NCBI GenBank assembly: GCA_033977485.1
Contig: CM066982.1
Location: 38,914,218-38,978,217 of the forward strand
From: Hydrangea macrophylla
Taxonomy: Eukaryota > Streptophyta > Magnoliopsida > Cornales > Hydrangeaceae
Direction: 5' to 3'
Length of the DNA stretch: 64,000 bases
Shown here: piece by piece, positions 33,401 through 43,557 of the stretch
How the letters are laid out: every line of letters begins with the position of its first letter
Position numbering within the stretch: position 1 is the first letter of the stretch
Translations under genes and position numbers: made by a program
Notes under the pieces: model-generated
Database searches by the model: none
What the model was told of the DNA's origin: nothing
Seen by the model: only the letters and a program-made list of their open reading frames with translations

Positions 33401-35640
33401 GGGTAATGAAGCTTTCCCAAACTATGCTCCCATCTTTGAAATCCAAATACCTGAACTAGAAGAAGGAGAAATTGGGGGATTCTTCATGGAAGAAGTCCAC
33501 ATGATCAATGATGAAGACAGGTTCCCCGAGATCCACTCCGCAGTTGTCAACATTGTCCGCAAGATGAACTACTTCCCCATAATGGGATTGGGTCGACGCC
33601 AGTAGGGGATTCATGAGTTCCCTCAGATCAAAGGACAACAAGACACTTTTGGGTGAGGGTACAAGCCCACTGAAGAAGACGTCGAGCTACAGAGGCCATG
33701 GAAGAAAAGGGTAAAGGGTTTCCCACCATACCGCAAAACCTTGAATGGAAAATTCATCAAAGAAGGGGATGATTTCCCCTACTTTGGGTTCCCCGAACCC
33801 TGGAACCATCAAACCACTGGAAAAAGGCATCCCGGGCTTGAAATCTTCGCTGACTGCGAAAGGCCCCCATATCAAGATCCGTTCTATCCCGAAGAAGTTG
33901 AGAATACCCTGGAAGAAGACTGGTTGAAATACTTGGACACTGAAGCCATCGAGAAAATGTGGGAGGAATTCACTAAGAAGAAGGAAGAAGAGAGGGCCAA
34001 GAGCCAAGATGATCAGATCAAGCCAACTGAGGAGGGTCTGAGCAACCAGGCTGTAGAGTCATCTGTCTGTGTCTCCCTATCCCCTGTTCCCCCAGAGTCT
34101 ATACTGCCAATTATCGAGTATGTACCAGAGTCGACTGTTGTAAGCCCACCACTGTCTAATGTAATCACTTCACCTGTCATGAATGAAATGAAAGACGATT
34201 CTGCTTACTCCTCTGTGTCTAATACTTGTGAATGCACAGATCTCCCCGAGGATCTCCCAATCGAACTTAAGCAACTAATTGAAAAACCACCTGCTTATGA
34301 AATAATCAAAGATACTTTATCAGTTAACCTGGGTGAAACAGATAATCCACAAATTGTGCAAATTGGCTCAACTCTTAATAAAGAAGAAAAAGAAAAATTA
34401 ACCCTCTTGCTAAAAGAATTCAAAGATGATTTTGCTTGGTCTTACGAGGACATGCCTGGAGTCGATCCTGACATTGTCCAGCATCATATTCCCCTCCTTC
34501 CCAATTCTAAACCTGTCATGCAGAAACTGAGGTGCATGAGGCCAGAATGGGCACTCAAGGTTAAAGAAGAAGTGGAGAAGTAATTCAAGGCAGGGTTCAT
34601 CATTGTCACCGAATATCCTGAATGGGTTTCCAATATCGTGCAAGTCTCAAAGAAAGATGGAAAAGTTCGTGTGTGCGTCGACTTCCGTGATCTAAACAAA
34701 GCCAGTCCCAAGGATGACTTCCCGCTTCCCCATATTGATGTCTTGGTGGATAACACCGTTGGACATGAGCTACTTTCATTCATGGATGGCTTTTCGGGGT
34801 ATAATCAGATTCTAATGGCGCCAGAACATCGGGAAAAGACGACGTTCACCACACCTTGGGGAACCTACTGTTATAGAGTAATGCCTTTCAGACTCAAGAA
34901 TGCTGGGGCAACCTACCAGAGAGCTGCCACCACTCTGCTGCATGACATGATTCACAAGGAAGTAGAAGTGTACGTAGATGACATGAACGTGAAGTCCAGG
35001 GACAGAGAAGGACACTTGGTAGCGCTGGAAAAGTTTTTTGAAAGGTTGCGCAAATACAAGATGAGGTTGAATCCAAAGAAATGCACTTTCGGTGTGACCT
35101 CCAATAAACTCCTGGGTTTTCTCATCACACAAAGGGGGATAGAGGTGGATCCCTCTAAGATCAAGGCAATCCTAGAAATGACACCACCGCGGAATGAAAA
35201 AGAAGTGAGGGAGTTCCTCGGAAGAATCCAATTTATCAGCCACTTCATTTCCAAGCTCACAACTACATGCGATCCTTTGTTTTGATTGCTGAGAAAAGGA
35301 GAAAAGTTCTAATGGGATGACCAATGCCAAGACGCTTTCGACAAAATAAAAGCCTAACTTCAAAATCCGCCCGTCCTCTCACCGCCTACTCCTCATAAGC
35401 CCTTATTCCTTTACCTATCTGTCTCCGAAAATGCCATGGGTTGCATGCTAGCCCAAGAAGGAGAAGAAAGCCACTCCGAAAAAGCCATATACTACCTCAG
35501 CAAGAGGATGACTGGGTATGAGCTCAACTACTCTACCCTCGAAAAAACGTGTTGGGTCTTGGTTTGGTGCACTCACTGAATGAGGCACTACATGCTGGCC
35601 TTCCCGGTTGTGCTCATATCCCGCATGGATCCTCTAAAAT
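33401..35640 (+). pseudogene. Tat linker, reverse transcriptase and RNase H
   Basis: A long acidic linker after protease (for example FPEIHSAVVNI and EEDWLKYLDTEAIEKMWEEF) is typical of Tat. RT follows in one frame at 33741-35285 with a single stop at 34581: FAWSYEDMPGVDP, then VRVCVDFRDLNKASPKDDFP, FMDGFSGYNQI, TTPWGTYCYRVMPF, the intact catalytic box YVDD in VEVYVDDMNVKS, and FLGRIQFISHFI. RNase H after 35285 has stops at 35284, 35312 and 35357 and a frameshift near 35560 (WDDQCQDAFDKIKA, AMGCMLAQ, YELNYSTLEKTCW). Several stops look like CAG-to-TAG or CGA-to-TGA changes, the pattern of methyl-cytosine decay. Confidence 0.93.
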
Positions 35641-35819
35641 ACCTTCTCAAAAAACCCGCCCTGACTGGTCGTATACCCCGTTGGTACTCCTACTATCCGA
35701 ATTCAATATCAAGTATGTTACAAGCAAATCGGTAAAAGGGAGAACCGTAGCTGAGCATCTCGCAGAACATGCCGTTGACTCCGAAGAAAGTGGGGACTTT
35801 CCATTTCCGGACGAGAATA

Positions 35820-36235
35820 TCATGGAAATCAAGGAAGAACAGTGGAAGTTGTACTTTGATGGAGCAGCCAACATGAAAGGATACGGAGTAGGAATGATTC
35901 TAGTATCACCAAATGGAGACCACACTCCGCTGGCAGTCAAACTGAATTATAACTTCACCAACAACACTGCTGAATACGAAGCATGCATTCTGGGAATGGA
36001 AGCAGCCATAGAGCTAAAAGTTTGGAAGTTGGATGTCTTCGGGGATTCAAACCCCATCATATCACAAGCTAGAGGAGAATGGAAAGTAAAAGAAGAAAGG
36101 TTGAAGCCATATCATGACCATCTCGACCAACTTAAGAGGCAGTTCGAGAACATCACATTCCTCTACTTGTCCAGGGAAGAGAACCAGCTAGCAGATTCAT
36201 TGGTTACCTTAGCCTCCATGATCAAGATTCCTATG
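35820..36235 (+). pseudogene. Tat archaeal-type second RNase H (aRH)
   Basis: Within the open frame 35549-36733: WKLYFDGAANMKGYGVGMIL, LNYNFTNNTAEYEACILGME, VFGDSNPIISQARGEW and LSREENQLADSLVTLAS. These supply the D-E-D residues of a second RNase H (D in YFDGA, E in AEYEA, D in VFGDS, D in NQLADSL). A second, archaeal-like RNase H downstream of the first is the defining trait of the Tat lineage. This domain itself is uninterrupted. Confidence 0.93.
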
Positions 36236-37625
36236 GGAGTCAAGATGATGCCTTTGGTAATTGAGCAAAAGTACGAGTACGAGCCTTCGTTCAACAAAAT
36301 TGCCACAATCGAAGAAGAAGAGAATGGAACACCATGGTATCAGGGTGTCTGGGATTTCATAGAAAAGGGGACATACCCCCAAGAATCTACCGAGAAAGAC
36401 AAAAGGGCCATTCGAAGATTTGCAGCGCAATTCATCATTTGCGGTGGGAAATTGTTGAAGAAAGGGTACAACAGTCACAACCTGACTTGCTTGTTTGGAA
36501 AAAGCTCCAGAAGAATGATGGAGGAAATACACGAGGGGGTATGCGGTCCGCACATGAACGGTCACATGCTGGCCAAGAAAATTATAAGACAAGGGTACTA
36601 CTGGACAACATTGGAGAAAGATTGTTGCGAATACGTAAGAAGGTGTCACAAGTGCCAGATCCATGCAAACATGATGCATGTACCACCATCCCTTCTATAC
36701 AGCATGACCTCACCTTTGCCATTCTCAACCTGAGGAATCGATATCATCGGTGAAGTCGTTCCAAAAGCCTCAAATGGAAATCGGTACATTTTGGTGGCCA
36801 TAGACTACTTCACAAAATGGGTAGAAGCCGCATCCTACACCAAGTTGGGGGCCAAGGAAGTGCCCAAATTCATCAAGAGAAATCTCATCTGCCATTGGCT
36901 TTTTTAGGACTCACAACATCTTTCATTCTGAATGTATCCTCGGGATCGAATGACAGTGGCAATTATTTTGGACAACGGGAGCCATTTCAAAGCAGAAGTC
37001 AGGGATCTATTCAAGGAATACAAAATCACTTATCACAAGTCATCACCGTACAGACCACAAACTAATGGGGCAGTCGAAGCTGCAAATAAGAATGTCAAGG
37101 CTATACTACAGAAATTGGCCGATACCTACAAAGACTGGCATGAAAAGCTACCATTCGTACTTTGGGGATACAGAACATCGATAAGGACGTCCACAGGAGC
37201 AACTCCTTACTCACTAGTGTATGGGATGGAAACGGTACTTCCAGTCGAGATAGAACTACCGTCCCTGCGCGTGATGGCAGAATGCAAAATTTCGAAATCA
37301 GATTGGTTGAGGGAAAGATGCGAAGAATTGGCTCTCATAGATGAAAAGCGCCTAGCGGCAGTCGACCATGTCCGAATCTATCAAAAGAGGATAGCCCGTG
37401 CTTTCAACAAAAGGGTTCGTCTGAGGAAGATTGTCAAGGGCCCCTTGTCCTTAAGGAATTGCGAGCTCCGATCTTTGATCCCTGTGGGAAGTTTAAACCT
37501 AAATGGATCGGCACTTACATCGTCAGAACCATTCTTTCCGGAGGAACAACTTATCTCATGGACCTCGATGGTGTCGAATTCAAAGAACCAATCAACATGG
37601 ACCGCCTCAAAAAGTACTATGCTTG
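36236..37625 (+). pseudogene. Tat integrase
   Basis: Zinc-binding H-H-C-C module (EEIHEGVCGPHMNGH, then CCEYVRRCHKCQIH). Next, broken by a stop after PFST, comes the catalytic core: IDIIGEVV, VAIDYFTKWVEAASY, frame loss near 36905, then ILDNGSHFKAE, TYHKSSPYRPQTNGAVEAAN with catalytic Glu, and LVYGMETVLPVEIELPSLR. The C-terminus ends near 37625 after another frame change. In order it follows aRH directly, as in other Tat elements. Stops at 36731 and 36905 and two frameshifts inactivate it. Confidence 0.92.
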
Positions 37626-37629
37626 ACCA

Positions 37630-37960
37630 TTCCCAAAAAAAAAAAAAAACCATTTTCTTTCAAGCTTGGCCTGAACTACACTCGACCTGATTATCACTCG
37701 GGGATACGTAGGCAACCACATCGATTCAGTCGCTCCACTATCATAATCAACCCTTTTTTCTTTCAAAACTTTGCCCCGAACTACGCTCGACCTGATTCCC
37801 ATTCGGGGATACGTAGGCAACCACATCGGTTCGGTCGCTCCACCCACAAAAATAACCATTTTCTCCCAAGCTTTGGCCCAAACTACGGTGGACCTGATCC
37901 CCGTTCAGGGGTACGTAGGCAGACTTTAAAAAAAAAAAAAAAAAAAAAAAAGGATGGCTC
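37630..37960 (+). repeat. ~103-bp tandem repeat after Tat integrase
   Basis: Three units at about 37683, 37788 and 37890, each with CGACCTGAT..GGGGATACGTAGGCA. A poly-A run lies before (37636-37650) and after (37927-37950). The same unit occurs at 960-1330 (minus strand), and once at 43345-43390 just ahead of the 3' LTR. Confidence 0.85.
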
Positions 37961-38300
37961 GCTAGGTTTAAAATCTGAAAGGACGCCTAGGCAAAAGTTA
38001 GAGTTAAATCCAAAGTGAGCAATAACAAAAGAGAGAAAAGAGCTCGCTAGGTCACCTAACGGGTGCCTAGGAAAAATTATGAGCGTATGAGAAAAAATAA
38101 AGTCGCGGTCCTTACCATAACCCAGAAATCACCCTCCACACTAGGGGCAAACTTCGGCCACCCGCCTCGTTTGCTTAAACCTCTTCTAAATTAGGGGCAA
38201 ACGTCGGTCATCTACCTCGTTTGCCTCACAACCATACATATCCCAAACTAGGGGCAAACTTCGGCCTCCCGCCTCGTTTGCCTCTAATCGTCCTAGCATG
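37961..38300 (+). repeat. Tat tail with PPT-like repeats
   Basis: A duplicated block GCTCGCTAGGT..CCTAGG.AAA (37965, 38041), then three units AGGGGCAAAC(T/G)TCGG..CCTCGTTTGC at about 38140, 38195 and 38255. The decamer AGGGGCAAAC is identical to the polypurine tract directly before the LTR at 43558. Confidence 0.8.
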
Positions 38301-38551
38301 CCCAAATAAGTACCAAAAGCAAACATCTAATCAAAATCATATTACAAATGTTTTTCAGAAAATCAAATACATAAAACAGGGTTCTCCAAGTAACCAAGGT
38401 TCACCGATAAACAAACTTTGAATATTACACAAGCAGGGATAAATGAAAATACAAAAAGAAAGCAATCACGAATATCAAAGACACTTGAAGGAAAGAAGCA
38501 GAGTCAGTCAAGTCTAGTTTTATTTGGTGTCTTTTATTTCTTCAAAAATCT

Positions 38552-39618
38552 CTAGAAATAGGCCCTTGCTCGACTGGCCCAGCCCCTGATGAAAGCAACA
38601 ATAGTAGTGGCTCTGACCCTAGAAGCAAAGACCCTCTCAGTAAACTCCCGGGGGACCTCTTGAAATTGCCCATACTGTCTGGCCAATCGACGAGGATGAT
38701 AGAAGGAGGTCTCTCTCAGACCCATCAGCCACACTCTCAGGAAATCCCCAAGACTAGTGGTCACAGCATAAAGGCCCCAACGCCTCACGATCCAGCAAAT
38801 GTCAGCCTCAGATACAGCATCCATCATGCCCACCCAATCGGCATTAGTATAATGAGGATAAAGCACAGCTCTACAAAATCAACTGGCGGCACACTACCTG
38901 TCCATAACTGAAGACGCTCGTAGAGCCAAGCCTGTAGCACCAAAGGCGCCCCAGAAAGTAGAAGTGTTCCTTGATTGGAAGCGCGATCCAAACCATTCAG
39001 GGTTTCAGCCAGAACCATAGCCATGGGGTTCCTGCTAAGTTTCAGCCCAAGGCACACGTGCACCAAGTCAATAGAAGCGCTCGAGAATAGAAAGTGCGAA
39101 GTCATGCACAATATCAGAGCGGCTCCGCGGGTAGCATCATATACGCTAAGATTCCCAGGACTGGCATACTGGGCAATGATGGAAGCAATGTCAAGAACCT
39201 CACCTTGAATCAGACGGCGGGAAATAGTGACGGAACAATTCAGATATTCAGCCAAACCTCGCATAGGACTGAGGGTATCAGCAGGAGGGAGAATCAGGTC
39301 AGAATTAGAATCATAGCCAAGGATAGCACAGAACTCCTCAAACAGGGGGCATATCTCCAGGCCATTGAAATTGAAGACATGGTTCACCGGGTCCCAGTGG
39401 GTAATAGCAGCACGCAAGAACTCAGTGTTCAGGGTCATCTGGCGAAGAGAGAATAGCTCGATCAAGCCGTAGCTAAAGAGGTTGATCCGTTCCACACCAT
39501 CCGTGATTTTCAGCCAAGCTGTGAGTTGAGCGGGATCATACAAAGCCATATTTTCGGTCGCGGCTCTAGAAAAATTCAAAATCTCGACAGCACTTCCCCG
39601 TTTCACTGACTATCCCAC
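38552..39618 (-). pseudogene. Antisense DUF7745-like gene in Tat element
   Basis: The minus frame has an acceptor-like TTTGCCTTACAG just before 39618, so the visible exon may be the last of a spliced gene. An in-frame TAG near its start precedes KRGSAVEILNFSRAATENM. The exon continues with ITDGVERINLFSYGLIELF, HWDPVNHVFNFNGLEICPLF, LILCMTSHFLFSSASIDLVH and NPMAMVLAETLNGLDRAS, then changes frame near 38862 and ends ADWVGMM, WGLYAVTTSL, AFIRGWASRARAYF. The NPMAMVLAETLNGLDR region resembles DUF7745 (and, distantly, plant mobile domain) proteins of plants; this rests on recalled motifs. It lies antisense to pol, between integrase and the 3' LTR. Function unknown; broken by one stop and one frameshift. 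Confidence 0.65.
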
Positions 39619-39900
39619 CTGTAAGGCAAAAACACTCACTATCATAAAACTGCCCATCGCAATAACACCCAACAATCACAATACACATGTATCATCACAC
39701 GATCATAAACTAAAACAAGCACACAACTGCGCCTTCAAATCGGAAGCTATCCGGCCTAAAAGGCAAAATATCATAATACTCTATCAAAGGTCACAAACCG
39801 TTCCACACATCATCCTAAACTATCCAAATAGTCACATCACCAGTACAACCCAATCGAAAACATAAAAAGAAGATAAAACAAAATTCCTATTTAGGAGGCC

Positions 39901-42073
39901 TCAGTCCTCCTCTTCTTCATCCTCTATCGGACCACCCGGAGTATATGTCGGCGACGGCCTCCTCCTACCACCTCTGCACCTCGGTCCAGTCCTCGATGAG
40001 CCAGCCCCACCCCACGGTACTGCACACACAAATAAAATGAAGGCAATCAGTAGGGAAACAACAAAAAGTACAAAAACAGAGTCGAGTCAGAAACCTACCA
40101 AGGACGTCATCTGATTGGCGTCAAATTACCGCATACCATCCATCTGTCAAGGGCAAAATCAGGATTAGAACCTCATAACCTTAAGGAGCGCAAAATTAGA
40201 GACATACCCGATGGTCTCGTGTGAGGACCAAGGATCGTAAGCTAGCCGCCAAGGCATGACCCTCCTCAGCATAACTCCAAGGAACATTGAGGACGCCTGC
40301 TGCCTGAGTAGGGTACCCGCATATGACTCGTGGCACCTCCATCACTTGGGGAGTGCCATTAGCGCCTAGAACATTGACGGTCCAATCCTAAGGAGGGATA
40401 GGATCAGAAGCCGGAGGAGCCTGCCTCCTGTACATCTCGCGAAGCTGTAGGCAAAAAACAAGTTAGGAAAAAGATGAGTAAAAAACATAGGCAATGGATA
40501 GAGACAAAAACGTAAAGGAAACTCACCTCCAAAAGTGGGAAGTTGGGCATCAGAAAGCGGCCACGGTAAGCCTCATAGCCGGTCTCAGAGAGAAAATGAT
40601 CCTAAACGTCGGTGCTAGCTAAGGCCGCCAGCAAAGCATCACCAGAAAGGTCACTAGCATCCATCGTAGGGGGATTATGAGGGACGTGATACCTTGAACC
40701 GCCAACCACCTACCGGGACACTCGCTCACCAAGGAACCATTGCTTGCACTCGGTACTCTCCATCAGAAGTCGGCAAGAGGAGAGAGGTTTGACCGCTTGT
40801 ATCTCCTCTGGGGCAGCATAGGCGACGCGCTCCCAAGGCGTCCAATCAACACTAGCAGCCGTTAGCCCGGTTAAGAAGTTTCTGAGCAAAATAATCTGGT
40901 GGGCCCCGCTCTTTACCCCGACAACATCCCTCCGCCATCTCAAGCCTTGTGGGAACAGAGACACAGGAGCTATGCCATCCTCGTCTTCACCTGATTCATC
41001 CGCAGGGGAGGGAGCTAACATCTTCAGGTACTCAAAGCTCCAAAGCTGCACAGACAAAGGAAAAAATCAGAAAGAGTACAGAAATCGAAAAGCCAAAACA
41101 TAAAAGAAGATGCAGTACATACCTCCCAAGCTCGCCAAAATTCCCCTATCGATTTAATATCGCCCCGGGAAACCTTACCCATGTGCTTGTAAAGATGGGC
41201 CAGGGCGGTACCACCCCAGTCGTAGGAGGGGATCTCATCAATGGTCGCTAGGCAAGAAAGGAGTCTCAAGCTCACCCGGTCATTCCGTGTCGCAAAGATC
41301 GAGCAACCAAGGACATACAAAAGATACACCCTCAAAAGCTGAAAATTGTTCAGGTTGTGATTCCCTCTACCATAGGCTCGGTAAAGCCAGCCGCAAGGAA
41401 ACAAGTGCCTCTCCAGATTAGGGGGAACAGCCCCGGTCAACATCTTGACAGCCTCAGGGTCGATCTCATAAAAATAATCCAGAATTAGGCGTTTCCCGCC
41501 AACCCTCAAGCCGTTAATCATAGATTAATCAAAGGGCGTCATTATCATCTCACCAAACGGCAGGTGGAAAGTATTGGTGGTGTCCCACCATCTCTCAGCC
41601 AGAGCATAAAAGTGTGCCAGATCATTGCTGCTCTTTGAAACCAAACGGACAAAGCCGCCAAACCCGACATCGTCTACCATAATCTTGACGGTAGGCGAGA
41701 GTTGAGTATACCACAAAAAAGCATGAGCGAGGCTACCGTGGCCCTTCAATGTCACTTCTGGCACCTGGATATAACAAAGATAACAAAAATGATGCACAAA
41801 ATCACTATTCACGACCCGAGGTCCAAATTCACAAAATCAACATTCGAGCACAAATCGGACTTCTAACAATCTCTAGGTGCACACTACGGCTCGCAAAACT
41901 AGAACAATACATGAAAATAGTCCTAAACTATTGAAAGTTTCACATACCAATCTTGCTAGAGCCGCGGTCGAAAGATGACGTTGGGGGTCCCCTAAAATCA
42001 TGTCCGGGGTTTGCATCTCGGCTTTCATTCGTTCCTTGGCCTTCTTAGACGGTCTCCTCGAGCTCGAAGCCAT
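39901..42073 (-). pseudogene. Antisense six-exon plant mobile domain gene
   Basis: Start ATG at 42073 (MASSSRRPSKKAKERMKAEM). Exons on the minus strand: 42073-41948, 41764-41123, 41045-40527, 40444-40208, 40143-40099 and 40019 to about 39924 (or 39901 in another frame). All five introns (183, 77, 82, 64 and 79 bp) have GT-AG ends and fall in phase 0. Exon 2 holds the PMD core: SKSSNDLAHFYALAERWWDT, HLPFGEMIMTP, LRVYLLYVLGCSIFATRND, IPSYDWGGTALAHLYKHMGK and GEFWRAWE. Exon 3 has FPQGLRWRRDVVGVKSGAH. Exons 4-6 are specific. In-frame stops occur at 41525, 40710, about 40603, in exon 4 and in exon 5, so the copy is dead, but splice sites persist. PMD proteins act in plant gene silencing and development; the role of element-borne copies is unknown. 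Confidence 0.8.
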
Positions 42074-43542
42074 GGATCTATAAAGAAAATGGAAGTCAAA
42101 GTTAAACTTTCTTCTTAAAAGTTTTGAGCAAACCAAAACACCAATCAAAATTCCAACTACGGGGAAAGATTACTCACCTAAGCGCGCACAAGCTCCAACT
42201 ACGGGGAAATTGAGAAAAATTGACTCCCGAAGATCCGAATCGGCTGCTTTGGGAAGACCGTCACAAATTTTGATCAAGCACGAGAGTTCTGATAACGAAT
42301 CCTGGATTTAGGCTGATGCACCAAAAAGAAAGAAAAGAGATTCTCCGAGAACCCTACATCATCCCCTGAGGACAGAAACAGAAAGATACCAGCTCCTGGA
42401 GGCTCCGACCGGCCCTCTTGGATTGAGCACCGAAAAAAATGATCAACCGTGTGAGATTCAGAGATGGGTTCTAGTTCCCGATCAAGAAAAGAGATTCTCT
42501 GAAAACCCTACATCATCCCCTGAGGACAGAAACAAAAAGATACCAGCTCCCAGAGGTCCCGACTGGCCCTCTTGGATTGAGCGCCGAAAGATTTGATCAA
42601 CCGTGAGAGATTCAGAGATGGGTCCTGGTTCCCGATCAAGGAAAAAGAGATTCTCCGAGAACCCTACATCATCCCCTGAGGATAGAAACGGAAAGATACC
42701 AGCTCTCGGAGGCCCCGACCGACCCTCTTGGATTGAGCGCCGAAAGATTTGATCAACCGTGAGAGATTCAGAGCTGGGTCCTGGTTCCCGATCAAAAGAA
42801 AAAAGAGATTCTCCGAGAACCCTACATCATCCCCTAAGGACAGATACGGAAAGATACTAGCTCCCACTACCCTCAGCAGAAAGTAACGAAAGAGGAACCG
42901 ACACCCGAAAATCGGCCGTCAGGAACAATCAGAACATCGCCCGCGTCAAGATCTCCTGATTATCAAGAGTTTTCTCATCTGTCCATTTTCATAGCTTTAT
43001 CACAAGATCCCTCGGCCACCTTTGGCTGTCGTCCTCTAAACAAAGTGCATCTGATCTATTTCACTCGTTTACAAAGCACACGTCCCAAGTTCCAGAAGTT
43101 CGCCCCTAGACCCAAAGCCTTCTAAACCTTGGTGTCCTCATCCGATTCATCCATATCACAGTCACCAGCACAACACCAGCCCACTCGAAGTGGCACACCC
43201 CACAGCACCTGCTCACACTAGGGTCATGATACTAGACACAATAGGACTCATGACACAATTCATATCACATCCGTGTATGGCATATCACTCATATATCATA
43301 GCATCTGCCTGATTGTTGTGTACATGCGTGTGTGATTTATTCCGTTGTGCCCCGAACTACATCCTGGTCTGATTCTCCTCGGGATACGTAGGAAGCTCAC
43401 GCAGAGCACGACCAGTACTAGGCCTCAGCATCATCGCATCTTTTGCAACGATTTTTATCCTAAATCTATAGCCTCCAAAAATTCATGTCTATTCAAAACT
43501 TTGGCACTCACTTGTGACATGCGTTGCCTCGCAAGTTCATGC
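42074..43542. other. Tat 3' untranslated region, no further gene
   Basis: Upstream region of the antisense PMD gene and 3' noncoding part of the Tat element. It holds a 155-bp tandem array (separate entry) and one 103-bp-type unit (CCCCGAACTACATCCTGG, about 43345). Frames at 42664-42867 and 43345-43602 are not supported. Confidence 0.6.
42341..42880. repeat. ~155-bp tandem array, four units
   Basis: Units begin TTCTCCGAGAACCCTACATC at 42341, 42495 (one variant), 42651 and 42809: periods 154, 156, 158. Tandem arrays in the 3' region of Tat elements are known to seed plant satellites. Confidence 0.9.
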
Positions 43543-43557
43543 CAAAGAGGGGCAAAC
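43543..43557 (+). promoter_or_regulatory. Tat polypurine tract
   Basis: AAAGAGGGGCAAAC immediately before the LTR start TGTAGTACC at 43558; primes plus-strand DNA synthesis. Confidence 0.85.

Noticed and set aside
34410..35363. Several minus-strand frames of 60-106 codons
   Set aside because: Shadows of the conserved plus-strand Tat reverse transcriptase.
36209..36679. 156-codon minus-strand frame, hydrophobic and Cys-rich, resembling a membrane protein
   Set aside because: Exact antisense of the aRH-integrase region.
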